Of a DNA stretch of 30,889 nt, positions 13,673 through 22,564 are shown in pieces. Every line of letters starts with the position of its first letter. Position 1 is the first letter of the stretch. Source of the stretch: JBIQJD01 sp044507695 (GTDB lineage Bacteria > Bacteroidota > Ignavibacteria > Ignavibacteriales > Ignavibacteriaceae). The notes below the pieces were generated by a model that saw only the letters and a program-made list of their open reading frames with translations, was not told the DNA's origin and did no database searches. The stretch spans positions 1-30,889 of the forward strand of contig JBIQJD010000025.1 in the NCBI GenBank assembly GCA_044507695.1, given 5' to 3'. The position numbers and the translations under genes are program-made.

Positions 13673-16063
13673 TTATTTAATCAATTCTCCTGCATAATCT
13701 GCAAGTGCCATTACTGTTAACTGCGGGTTCACACCAATACTTGAAGGAAATACACTTGCATCACACACATAAAGATTATCATAATCAAAAACTTTAAACT
13801 CAGGATTAATAACACCTTTCTTCTTGCTTTTGCTGATTGCATTTCCTCCCTGCGGATGGCCGGTACCAAGAGTAATATCACCGGGTTTTTTAACAATTTC
13901 TTTAAGGGATTCAAGTTCTTTTTCATTTTTAAATTCATAATACTCCCACGTGTGCGGCATAATAACCTGCGCACCACCGGCAAAGAAAATTTTTCCTGCA
14001 GTAATTAAACCATCAAGCAGTTTGTTAAGATCATTTTTTTCAGGTATGAATTTAATATCTCTTCCAAACAATCCCGCAACACGAACTTCAGCATTTGTTT
14101 GTGTTGGAACTAAAATCCCTGCACATGATAGACGATCATATCTTAACATATTATTAAAATGATCATCAAACCATCCCGGCATTGTTAAAGCTTGTGCAAC
14201 AGGAGGATTAAACCATGTTTCAATTATAAATCCGGGATCTGGCTTTAACTGAATGTAATGAGAAATCTGCAAACCTTCGTATGCATTTATCTTTTCATTA
14301 AATACTGCTGTAATTGGTGAACCCATGTTAAATGAAACGTTTTTTCCTGTCTGCCCGTTAATTCCTGATCTTAATAATAGCAGGCTTGATGAAATTGTTC
14401 CGGCGGAAACGATTACACTATTTCCTTTTATATTTATTTTATTTCCGTTTTTAAAAGTGCATTCAACACTTTTTACCTTACTGCCTGATACTTTAATTTT
14501 ATTTGCTTCACAGCCTGCAATAATTTTTAATGCGCCGGGATATTTTTCCTGAATCATCGGCAGAACTGAATCAAGCATAGAAAGTTTTTTACCGTACCTG
14601 CAGCCAATGTTGCAGTAGCCGCAGCCATAACAATCGAGCAATATATTTGCATCTACAGTATTAAAAATATTCGGCGGATAATTCAGAGCTAATTTCTTTA
14701 TTCCATCTTCAAATGGTTTTGCGCCTTTATTCAGATTATTATGTTTTTGATTTTTTATATCAAGTAAAGTTCTGATGCGTGAAAACGATCCGCTCTCTCC
14801 GAATAATTTTTCTTTATCAAGTCCCGAATCATAAAGCTGCGGGTCATTCCATCTTTCAAAAACATCTGCGGGAAGATCAAAACAAACGGCATTATTTATC
14901 ACTGTTGTACCTCCAACACAACTTCCCTGCAATACCTGGAATTGAAAATCACGGCTCAATTGCAGCGCACCGTCTGAGTAAAGTTTTGAAAGCATTTCAA
15001 TTTCATTTTCTGTCATCCCTGATGGATCAGTATGTTCTCCTCTTTCAATCATTATTATTTCTCTTCCCTGTGCAGCAAGCTTATTTGCAAGAATTGATCC
15101 CGCAGCACCCGAACCAATAATTATTACATCACCGCTTATTTGTTCAACTCCATTAAAATCCGGGGATGTAAGAACTTTAAGATCTCTTCTTTGTCCCGGC
15201 GGGTGTTCATACAATTTATTTTTTGTATCGCTTCTTTTACTGAAAGGAATATATCCAATTGATTCTGCAACTCTTTCATCATTGTAATAACCCAGATAAG
15301 ACATTTGCTTTGCAACGCGTATCATTACTTTAACAATTGTACGCCAGAAAGCCGGAACGATTGAAACATCTTTGTAAAATTTTTTTTCAAGAAATTTTTT
15401 TCTTTTTTCGGAAGATTGATAAGAAAGAGGTGGCCTTAAATTAAGCAGAGGATAAATCTGCATTCCAATTAAATCTAATTTGAAAATCCACTTTTGTCTT
15501 GCTTTAAAACTGTTAAGATATTTATCAACATTTCTTGCTATTTCCTCCGGCTGAACTTTTTCATCCTTACCGTAAATCAGTGCATCAGCAAGCGCGGTGA
15601 GTGATCTGAATTCCATTGGAGTTAAATAGTTTAAACCGTACATTGCTCTTTCTGCAGTTATATAAAACCATGTGAGCAATACAAGAATAACTGCCTCAGC
15701 AATCAATGATCCCAAAAGAAAATTATTCATAGAAAAAGTAAAAAGCGGAGATGAGTTAAACGGATTTATAATTGTTACAGCGCCTTCAGTATAGCCTATC
15801 AGCAACATCAAACCAATTGCAGCCACAGAAATAACAAGTGCCGTTATAACAACTTTGATAATCACATGAAATCGTTTTACATCAGACGCGGCAATGAAGC
15901 ACATGAGAGCGAGTATAAAAAACATTACTGGTGAGTTTATAATAAAAAATGAGTTCATCAACAAAAACAAATACGCCAGTGCAGCCAGCAAAAACAATAT
16001 TGCAAGCAGATTCAGAAAAACTTCCAGCCTATTCTGCTCTATTGTATTCTGTATAGATTTCAT
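13673..16063 (-). CDS. Membrane-fused GMC-family oxidoreductase
   Basis: 796 residues, much longer than a simple GMC enzyme. N-terminus: four likely membrane helices (about 16-36, 45-60, 68-90, 115-136). Next comes a 150-residue helical region with LTPMEFRSLTALADALIYG, resembling the gluconate 2-dehydrogenase subunit 3/long-chain alcohol oxidase N-terminal segment. From 311 is the GMC domain: FAD-binding GSGAAG (317-322), ERGEH, QGSCVGGTTVINN, and C-terminal GTGHPQGG and NPQLTVMALADYAG with the catalytic His/Asn positions. Cys478, 481, 484 and 488 form CxxCxxCxxxC. It likely oxidises a lipophilic alcohol at the inner membrane; the substrate is unknown. Last gene of a set with the lipoprotein (12 bases upstream) and the phosphoesterase. 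Confidence 0.88.
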   Translation of the reverse strand: MKSIQNTIEQNRLEVFLNLLAILFLLAALAYLFLLMNSFFIINSPVMFFILALMCFIAASDVKRFHVIIKVVITALVISVAAIGLMLLIGYTEGAVTIINPFNSSPLFTFSMNNFLLGSLIAEAVILVLLTWFYITAERAMYGLNYLTPMEFRSLTALADALIYGKDEKVQPEEIARNVDKYLNSFKARQKWIFKLDLIGMQIYPLLNLRPPLSYQSSEKRKKFLEKKFYKDVSIVPAFWRTIVKVMIRVAKQMSYLGYYNDERVAESIGYIPFSKRSDTKNKLYEHPPGQRRDLKVLTSPDFNGVEQISGDVIIIGSGAAGSILANKLAAQGREIIMIERGEHTDPSGMTENEIEMLSKLYSDGALQLSRDFQFQVLQGSCVGGTTVINNAVCFDLPADVFERWNDPQLYDSGLDKEKLFGESGSFSRIRTLLDIKNQKHNNLNKGAKPFEDGIKKLALNYPPNIFNTVDANILLDCYGCGYCNIGCRYGKKLSMLDSVLPMIQEKYPGALKIIAGCEANKIKVSGSKVKSVECTFKNGNKINIKGNSVIVSAGTISSSLLLLRSGINGQTGKNVSFNMGSPITAVFNEKINAYEGLQISHYIQLKPDPGFIIETWFNPPVAQALTMPGWFDDHFNNMLRYDRLSCAGILVPTQTNAEVRVAGLFGRDIKFIPEKNDLNKLLDGLITAGKIFFAGGAQVIMPHTWEYYEFKNEKELESLKEIVKKPGDITLGTGHPQGGNAISKSKKKGVINPEFKVFDYDNLYVCDASVFPSSIGVNPQLTVMALADYAGELIK

Positions 16064-16075
16064 AGGATTATCCTT

Positions 16076-16939
16076 TCACGTAAACATTAAATCACTTTCA
16101 CTTTTGGAATTCCAGCTTTCCTTTCCCAGAATTCCCTGCTCAGCAAGAATTTCCCTGAGCTGCGGCTCCACCTTATTCTCTTTTGCTTTTTGCTGAATGC
16201 GGGATGTTAATTCATCATATAATTTTTGATCGGGTATGTTGTGAATCTGCATTGATAAAACTTCTGTTACTTTTTCAAGTTTTCTTTTTTTAAAGAAGAT
16301 GATTCCGGCAATAATTATTAAAGCTGCAATTACAATTCCCGCTGTAATTAAAATTGATGTGGCATTTCTCTGCACAAAATTCAGATCTTCTCTCAGCATT
16401 GTTCTGCTGTCCTGGTACTTAAAAAGAACCGTGCTCAACGCAGATGCAATAAGGCTGTCAACCAATCCTGATGTTTGAGCGCCGAGTAACTCATTTCTTA
16501 ACACTGCAAGACGCAGTGCAGTAGTATCACCAATCAGATCATCACGCAGATTTCTAACAAGCAAAGAAGTTCTTGCGCCGAGAAGATCATCCGGCAGATT
16601 TGCAAGTTCCTGTTCAAATGATCTGCCTGCATTCTGAAGCCTTAATGCAACGTATTCACCAAGAAGTGAATCAATTAAGAATGATAGTTCACGCTTGGAT
16701 ACAGCGGAAAAATTTGTTACAACGCTATCAAGCATTAAAGAAATATTTCTGCTTATTCTCTCATTTATAACAGAGTCTGCGGCACCTTTTGTAATGTTTC
16801 CGCCAATTGATGCAAAAAGTGAATCCTTTCCTTCAAGCGATCCGGATAATCCTTCACCCAGATCACTTCCTATTTCTTTAAAATTAACGCAGCCTGATAA
16901 ACAGATAATTGCCGCAAGAAGAAAAAATATTTTCATCAT
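16076..16939 (-). CDS. Repeat-containing lipoprotein with membrane segment
   Basis: 287 residues; I recognise no named family. A lipobox LSGC puts the lipidated cysteine at 17. Residues 60-190 are amphipathic helix with 16-residue tandem repeats of the form D/E-L-L/I-G-x-x-T-x-x-L at 118-133, 134-149 and 150-165, and a more degenerate one at 91-106. One hydrophobic helix (194-216) is followed by a basic KKRKLEK stretch and a 70-residue charged tail. A lipidated N-terminus plus an internal transmembrane helix suggests that the repeat rod lies outside the inner membrane and the tail in the cytoplasm. It lies between the phosphoesterase (40 bases upstream) and the GMC oxidase (12 bases downstream), so it may tether or organise them. 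Confidence 0.75.
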   Translation of the reverse strand: MMKIFFLLAAIICLSGCVNFKEIGSDLGEGLSGSLEGKDSLFASIGGNITKGAADSVINERISRNISLMLDSVVTNFSAVSKRELSFLIDSLLGEYVALRLQNAGRSFEQELANLPDDLLGARTSLLVRNLRDDLIGDTTALRLAVLRNELLGAQTSGLVDSLIASALSTVLFKYQDSRTMLREDLNFVQRNATSILITAGIVIAALIIIAGIIFFKKRKLEKVTEVLSMQIHNIPDQKLYDELTSRIQQKAKENKVEPQLREILAEQGILGKESWNSKSESDLMFT

Positions 16940-16979
16940 CGTTCCTCAATAATTATTCTAATCTATCAAACCCGGTCAA

Positions 16980-18605
16980 TTATCTTTTAAAGAATGATAA
17001 AAGAATTTTAATAATACTGTCTTCGTCCTGTGTAAGCGGAGTTTCAGTATCAACTACGATTACGGGTTCAGCGCAATTACGTTCAACATTCCAGTAAAGA
17101 AGTCTTGCATCATCATTTTCATAAAGAAAGAAAGTAAACTGCTTTACATTGCGGTATAGTTCTTCCTGTTCAGAAAATATTCCCATCCACGTTCCGGTGT
17201 TAAAATAGAAAGCACTTTCTGAAAGCTTGTGAATATCTGCATAATGAGTGTGGCCAAATACTACATATTTAACATTTAAATATTCTGCAATCTTCCGTGC
17301 GTTCTCTCTTATTGCAATATGAACTTCTTCTGCTTCTGGTATATTTTTTTTTGATTTCTTTTTTCTAATCCATGTTCTAATACTGATTAATAAAACTGCT
17401 AGAATAAATATTATGAGGATTGAAGGAATCTTCAGAGTGAAGATAAGATTGAGAATTGATTTCCAGAAAGAATCTCCCATTGCATTAACTTTCTGCTGAA
17501 GTGGTAATGTTAAATCAGGCAGGATCATTAAAAGATAGAATGGCAAAACCCACAGCAAGCCTTTTAACGGCGGCTTAAGCATGTTCCACAAAAACCTGAA
17601 TGCACCGGATGAGAGAATTGGTTCAGCTTTCATTCCATCAATCTTGAAAAGATTTTTCAAAAACCATTCTCTCTTCTCATCATCATCGGGATAAACTCTG
17701 CAAGCTTCTTCCTTTATAAGTTCTTTGTTCTTCTCATCTATCTCTGTTGATTTGTTTTTCATTTTGCTTATAGCTTTAGCTTTATTGAAAGCCTTCAGCA
17801 CATAGCGGAATGCGGTACCGATTGATGTAATAAAAATATAAGGATAGTTTCTCCAGAATTCACCAAGATACTTTGATAACGGACGAATATTATCGGAAAG
17901 CGGATTGACTGCTTCCATACGGTTTGAAAAATATCTTACTAAAAAACTTGAAAGATCAAGTTCAACCTGGTTGCTTACACCTTCATAATCATAAGGAAGG
18001 GAAGGATAAAGAAAATTTCTGAATGATGTTGTGTACTCATATTGATTTCCGTGCTCAACATAAATTTTACCTGGCAAGTAATAGAACCATGCAGGAAATT
18101 CAATATTATTTTTTATCAAATCTTTTTTATCATCAACTGCAAACTGCTGAATGTTGTATATTATTCTTTCCTGAACTTTATTCCAGAATATCTGAATATC
18201 ATGATTTCCTTTTAGAATTTTAACATAATTTCCCCGGCTAATAAATTCAGCTAAAGCTCTATAAAATTCATGATGCCCCTCCACTACTTTATCAATCTGA
18301 AAAACAGATGCGGCTTCCGATGAACGCAAGCCGTATGTAAAATTTATTTCCGAATCTGTAATTCCGTATTCCTTTTTTTCAGTTTCGTCAGGAAAGACGA
18401 GCACCTGCATAAAATCGAGCAAGTCTCCGTTTATAATTAATAATGAAGGTGAATCATGCTGGTAATTTTCAAGGAAAAGGCGGAATTCTTTATCCCAAAA
18501 GAAATCTTCTGTTGCAGCCCAAACACCGGTAAGCGGATTTTTTCCGCTTGTCATGTGAAGATCGGAAATGACTAAAATCTTTTTGAAGTCCGTAAACAAC
18601 TGCAT
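16980..18605 (-). CDS. Membrane-anchored calcineurin-like phosphoesterase
   Basis: 541 residues, about twice the size of a minimal enzyme. The binuclear metal motifs are complete: DLH (16-18), GDLLD (61-65), GNHD (134-137), His186 in VEHGNQYE, and GHTH (452-455). The last is separated from the rest by about 250 residues that include two likely membrane helices (about 349-366 and 386-410) and a charged segment. Thus the metal site is assembled from both sides of a membrane-inserted region, with the active site cytoplasmic by the positive-inside rule (RKKKSKK after helix two). UDP-diacylglucosamine hydrolase (LpxH-like) or another lipid pyrophosphatase activity is possible, not shown. The ATG at 18605 is preferred over the GTG just before it; AAGAGG is unusually close. 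Confidence 0.85.
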   Translation of the reverse strand: MQLFTDFKKILVISDLHMTSGKNPLTGVWAATEDFFWDKEFRLFLENYQHDSPSLLIINGDLLDFMQVLVFPDETEKKEYGITDSEINFTYGLRSSEAASVFQIDKVVEGHHEFYRALAEFISRGNYVKILKGNHDIQIFWNKVQERIIYNIQQFAVDDKKDLIKNNIEFPAWFYYLPGKIYVEHGNQYEYTTSFRNFLYPSLPYDYEGVSNQVELDLSSFLVRYFSNRMEAVNPLSDNIRPLSKYLGEFWRNYPYIFITSIGTAFRYVLKAFNKAKAISKMKNKSTEIDEKNKELIKEEACRVYPDDDEKREWFLKNLFKIDGMKAEPILSSGAFRFLWNMLKPPLKGLLWVLPFYLLMILPDLTLPLQQKVNAMGDSFWKSILNLIFTLKIPSILIIFILAVLLISIRTWIRKKKSKKNIPEAEEVHIAIRENARKIAEYLNVKYVVFGHTHYADIHKLSESAFYFNTGTWMGIFSEQEELYRNVKQFTFFLYENDDARLLYWNVERNCAEPVIVVDTETPLTQDEDSIIKILLSFFKR

Positions 18606-18761
18606 CACCTCTTAAATAATCAGAGCAGTTATCGTACACAACTAAGCGGTCATTGGTCAACTGATCGGCGATAAAATATTTTTATTTAAAGTTAATAGCA
18701 ATAAAAATAACGCAGTTATTAGCCGAGATGTGATCAATTAGTTCTGCATCACACAAAAGAC

Positions 18762-19040
18762 TTATTTGAGCAGATCTTTAAATTCATCATTACTGGCTAT
18801 TAAATCTCTCGTAAAACTGCAGGTGGGAATCACTTTAAGATTACGGTTTCGTGCGTAATTCAATCCTTCAATTACAATTTTGGATGCAAGCCCATTATTG
18901 CGGTATTTGTGCGGAACAAATGTGGAAAGAAAATCAATTGTATCATTATTTTCTAAATTGTATTTAAGATAAGATTCATCATCCGGATGTTTTATATAAA
19001 ATTTTTGGTTAGTTTCATCGTGTATAACTTCATCTGGCAT
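18762..19040 (-). CDS. Small GNAT-like acetyltransferase (PF14542-type)
   Basis: 92 residues from ATG 19040, which has AAGGAG six bases upstream; a TTG five codons earlier is not needed. It is a single short domain: beta-strands with FYIKHPDDESYLKY, then the coenzyme-A loop VPHKYRNNGLASKIV (42-56, R/N-x-x-G-x-A pattern) and the family hallmark KVIPTCSF (69-76). Members are about 90 residues, one half the size of ordinary GNATs, and their substrates are mostly unknown. It begins 15 bases after the stop of the NRDE gene, so it is probably the last gene of the amidohydrolase-NRDE transcript. Confidence 0.88.
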   Translation of the reverse strand: MPDEVIHDETNQKFYIKHPDDESYLKYNLENNDTIDFLSTFVPHKYRNNGLASKIVIEGLNYARNRNLKVIPTCSFTRDLIASNDEFKDLLK

Positions 19041-19055
19041 AAGTATCTCCTTCAA

Positions 19056-19823
19056 TCATGTTTCAATTGTAAATTCAAAATTAACTTCACTGAATTCGTT
19101 TTTTTCAGGAAGATAAGTCTTTTCTGTAAATCTAACTTTGTTCAGCTTATCAACTGTAATTACAGTTGAACAGCGTGTTCCATAGTTTTCAGATTTTATG
19201 AAAACAGAAGAAAGGAGTTTTTCAAGTTCAATTCCAACTCCGGTATCAGGGAGCAGATCATTTTCCCATGTTTCAAAATCATAAAGCAGGTTGAATAAAT
19301 TTTTTTCTGAAACAGAACCCGTATCAATCATCTCCTTCATTTTTTGTTTCACCTTTTGAACTTTTGGCCAGGGAGTATCGAGCAATCCGTTGCTTAATCC
19401 GCTTATTCCATTTTCAATTTTTTTTATTTCGTTTGATTGATTTGAAAAATAATACAATTCATTCAGAACACCTGTAACAAGGTTGAATCCGTTATATTGA
19501 TTCGCTTTATTTTTTATTTCTTCAATGTAAGCAAGCGGTGATTTGCTTCCCTTCAAAAAATCTGTTGTTAAATCACCTCTTGATGGTGCATCAGGTTTTA
19601 TGTTTCTCAGATCCCGGTAATTAGTAAGTGCAGCAAATCTTCCCTGTTTTGTAATTCCAAGCCAGGTACCTCCGGCTTTTAAATCTTTACCTGCAAGTAA
19701 TTTTGGGTTATCATTCCGGAAATGCGCAGGCAAAGCGGGACGATCATAAAACTCATCCCGGTTTGCCGCAATTATTAATTTATAATTTTCTGATGCATTA
19801 TTTGCAATTAGTAAAAGGCACAT
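19056..19823 (-). CDS. NRDE-family protein (TANGO2-like)
   Basis: 255 residues, full length. It starts MCLLLIA, with the near-invariant Cys2 of the family, and has the eponymous ANRDEFYDRP (20-29), AGKDLKAGGTWLG (44-56) and ALTNYRD (65-71). The C-terminal part has GTRCSTVITVD. The fold is related to N-terminal-nucleophile amidohydrolases. Eukaryotic TANGO2 has been linked to haem or acyl-CoA handling, but the bacterial role is unsettled. It is not EgtC, which belongs to the class II glutamine amidotransferases, despite the egt operon elsewhere in the window. It follows the second amidohydrolase by 23 bases with no clear ribosome site. Probably cytoplasmic. Confidence 0.9.
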   Translation of the reverse strand: MCLLLIANNASENYKLIIAANRDEFYDRPALPAHFRNDNPKLLAGKDLKAGGTWLGITKQGRFAALTNYRDLRNIKPDAPSRGDLTTDFLKGSKSPLAYIEEIKNKANQYNGFNLVTGVLNELYYFSNQSNEIKKIENGISGLSNGLLDTPWPKVQKVKQKMKEMIDTGSVSEKNLFNLLYDFETWENDLLPDTGVGIELEKLLSSVFIKSENYGTRCSTVITVDKLNKVRFTEKTYLPEKNEFSEVNFEFTIET

Positions 19824-19846
19824 TTGGTAATTTCATTTTCTAAAAA

Positions 19847-21160
19847 TTAAAAACATTCATTCTTGACAAGCTGCCCGTTCACAAATACCTTACAAACGTG
19901 TGTAGTATATTCAAACGGATTACCGTCAAATAAAACAAGATCAGCATCTTTACCCGCTTCGATTGAACCGATCCTGTCATCAACATCTAAAATTTTTGCT
20001 GCATTTATTGTGATTGATGCAAGAGCTTCTTCAATTGAAAGTCCGTTTGCATTAGCAATAGCTGCTTCAAACAAAATTATTCTTGTTTTAGGAACATATC
20101 CTTCATAACCTGATTGAATTGCAAACAGTATTCCCTCCTTGTTAAGAACAGAAGCAGTTTCTACAGAAACATTTTTTGTTTCACCGTAATTTCTAACCAT
20201 TGATGGATGAAGAATTACGGGTACCCCTGCTTTTTTTATTTCATCTATCAGAAGATAAGATTCAGCAGCACCATCAAGAATAAGTTTAAATCCAAATTCC
20301 TGCTGAAGCCTTATTGCACTCATAATATCCGGTGCTTCATTTACCGTAAATAAAGCAGGTACTTTTCCTTCAAGAATATTTGCAAGCGTTTCAAGTTTGA
20401 GATCGCGGGAAGGATTCTTATCATCTTTATCATTCTCTTTATTACTTCCGTTCTTTCTAAGATAATCCCGGGCTTTCAATAATTCCTGCCGAAGCATTGC
20501 AACACCCTTAGCACGTGTTCCAGGTTTTTTAAAGTAATAACTAACTTCATTGCCAAGAGTAAAAGCCACCATTGCAACAGAATCAAGAATTACATCATGC
20601 AGGGTTTCACCATAAGTTTTAACAACCATCGTCTGCCCGCTTGCAAGCGCTCCGGGTCCGTGCCCGGTATTCATTGTTGTTACACCAAGACTCAGAAGAT
20701 AATCAATTAATTTTTCTCTCATGTTATAAGCATCAAACGCACGCAGTTCCGGCTGGATTGGATCCGATTTTTCAAGCTGATCCTGATCATGCGAATAATT
20801 ATAAATGCCTGATAAACCCACAACTGTATGCGCATCTATTAAACCGGGAGTTACAACCTTCGCTTGGTGAATTGTGTACCCTTCAGGAATCTGAATTTCA
20901 CCTGCAGATCCAACTGCTTCAATTTTTTTTCCTTTAATAAGAACAACACCGTTTACAATTTTTTTCCCAGTCATTGTAAAAACTGTATCTGCTTTAATTG
21001 CTGTTTGTGCGTGGTGTAAGGATATGAATCCTGTAAAGAAAAATATTATTGCTGTTTTGGCTGCGGTAGAGAATAAAATTTTTCTTTTGGGTTGAAATGA
21101 CAATTTATCTTTTTTAGAAAAGATATTTTTCTTCAATTGAACTACAAATTTCATTTTCAT
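19847..21160 (-). CDS. Amidohydrolase paralogue lacking metal ligands (probably inactive)
   Basis: 437 residues from ATG 21160, chosen because GGAGG lies six bases upstream and the ATG overlaps the preceding stop as ATGA. A long basic N-region and a hydrophobic segment (about 30-51) act as signal or anchor. The fold is that of an imidazolonepropionase-like amidohydrolase: VVTPGLIDAH near 102-111 and the closing DDRIGSIEAGKDADLVLFDGNPF. But HxH reads HTV (111-113), the HHHTHRADD segment of its neighbour reads FTVNEAPD (271-278), LHH reads LDG, and the YHTDDG segment reads IQSGYEG. Only His111 is left of the usual ligands. It most likely serves as a non-catalytic partner of the upstream paralogue, or has a new role. 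Confidence 0.88.
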   Translation of the reverse strand: MKMKFVVQLKKNIFSKKDKLSFQPKRKILFSTAAKTAIIFFFTGFISLHHAQTAIKADTVFTMTGKKIVNGVVLIKGKKIEAVGSAGEIQIPEGYTIHQAKVVTPGLIDAHTVVGLSGIYNYSHDQDQLEKSDPIQPELRAFDAYNMREKLIDYLLSLGVTTMNTGHGPGALASGQTMVVKTYGETLHDVILDSVAMVAFTLGNEVSYYFKKPGTRAKGVAMLRQELLKARDYLRKNGSNKENDKDDKNPSRDLKLETLANILEGKVPALFTVNEAPDIMSAIRLQQEFGFKLILDGAAESYLLIDEIKKAGVPVILHPSMVRNYGETKNVSVETASVLNKEGILFAIQSGYEGYVPKTRIILFEAAIANANGLSIEEALASITINAAKILDVDDRIGSIEAGKDADLVLFDGNPFEYTTHVCKVFVNGQLVKNECF

Positions 21161-22470
21161 TCTAAACCTCCGCAAATATCAGCATGTTGAAGATCTCCGC
21201 GAAAAACTTCATAACCTCCGGTTGCAAATTTTTTATCTTCCGGATTAGAACGATCAAATACTTTCTCACCTTCGATCCATGTTTGTTCAACCTTTGTATA
21301 AACACTGAAAGGATCGCCTGAAAGAATAATGAAATCTGCATCCTTGCCTTTTTCAAGAGAGCCAATACGATCATCGAGTCCGAGCATTCTTGCACCGGCA
21401 AGGGTAATTGCTTCAAGAGCTTTTTCCCTGCTCATTCCTGCTCTTACACCAAATGCCGCGCTGCGTATAAAAAATCTTGAATCGGTAATTCCGTCATCTG
21501 TATGATATGCCACATCTATGCCCGCTTTTTCAAGAACTGATCCGGTTTTGTAAGCAAGATTAATTGCTTCATATTTTCCGCCGGGAGAATCAATCATTAT
21601 TATTGAACAGGGAACGCCTGCTTTGGCAATTTCATCAGCAACTTTCCATCCTTCTGTAACATGATGAAGAACTACTTTAAAACCAAATTCATCCGCCAAT
21701 CTCAGTACCGTCATTATATCATCAGCACGGTGAGTATGATGATGAACAATTCGTTCACCGTTAAGCACCTGAACGAGTGCTTCCATTTCAAGATCGCGCT
21801 TTGGCATTTTTGATTCATCACCTGCAGCTTCTTCAATTTTCTTTTTGTATTCCTGAGCTTTTATAAAAAGCTGTCTGATTATAGCAACAGATTTTGCACG
21901 CGTACCGGGAAACGGCGGATTATTTCTTATTGAATTAGTACCGTTTGCCATTTTCATTCCACCGCAAATTCCATTCTGAATATCACCACAGAAAAGCATC
22001 TCGTTAATAATTTTTGCTTTGCGCAGTTTAAGATAGACTGTCTGTCCGCTCATTAAATGTCCGCTGCCGGGCATTACATTTACTGTTGTAATTCCACCGG
22101 CAAGAGCTTTCTTAAAAGAATCGCTCATCGGATCAATTGCATCAAGAATGCGTACTTCAGGATTTGTTGGAGATGAAGCATCGCCGCCGGAGCCTTCACC
22201 AATGTGCGAATGTGTATCAATTAACCCTGGCAGAATTACTTTTCCCGAAGCATCAATAACTTCTGCACTATTAGGAATTTCAATTTCATCTGCTTTACCA
22301 ACAGAAACAATTTTTTTATCCTGAACAATCAAAACACCATTATTAATCGGCTCGCCGGAAATAGGATAAATTAGTGCACCTTTAACTGCAATTGGATTTG
22401 TTTGAGGGAAAAGTTGAGCCGCCAGAAAAAGGATGGAAAGAGGAAGTAAGATTTTTCTCTTCAATATCAT
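21157..22470 (-). CDS. Exported amidohydrolase (imidazolonepropionase-like), apparently active
   Basis: 437 residues with a signal peptide (1-22, LFLAAQLFPQ). Metal-dependent hydrolase of the amidohydrolase superfamily. Ligand motifs: HxH in DTHSHIG (His87, His89), the His cluster HHHTHRADD (243-251), LHH (268-270), and YHTDDG (322-327) with the catalytic Asp. The C-terminal composite-barrel signature LDDRIGSLEKGKDADFIIL is complete. Exported relatives are cyclic-peptide or N-acyl dipeptidases, but the substrate here is not readable. AGGAG is very close to the ATG. It overlaps the next gene by four bases (ATGA), so both are made together in similar amounts. Confidence 0.9.
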   Translation of the reverse strand: MILKRKILLPLSILFLAAQLFPQTNPIAVKGALIYPISGEPINNGVLIVQDKKIVSVGKADEIEIPNSAEVIDASGKVILPGLIDTHSHIGEGSGGDASSPTNPEVRILDAIDPMSDSFKKALAGGITTVNVMPGSGHLMSGQTVYLKLRKAKIINEMLFCGDIQNGICGGMKMANGTNSIRNNPPFPGTRAKSVAIIRQLFIKAQEYKKKIEEAAGDESKMPKRDLEMEALVQVLNGERIVHHHTHRADDIMTVLRLADEFGFKVVLHHVTEGWKVADEIAKAGVPCSIIMIDSPGGKYEAINLAYKTGSVLEKAGIDVAYHTDDGITDSRFFIRSAAFGVRAGMSREKALEAITLAGARMLGLDDRIGSLEKGKDADFIILSGDPFSVYTKVEQTWIEGEKVFDRSNPEDKKFATGGYEVFRGDLQHADICGGLE

Positions 22471-22564
22471 TCTCCTGAAACTTTCTGGAAAAATTTTTTA
22501 TGAAATTATTGAAATGATTTTTATAATACAATTAAATTGTTTTGAGGGTTGTAGGATTTCAATT

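Noticed and set aside
19056..19823. EgtC (glutamine amidotransferase) for the ergothioneine pathway
   Set aside because: The NRDE motif and overall layout are those of the TANGO2/NRDE family; it is 9 kb away in a different operon.
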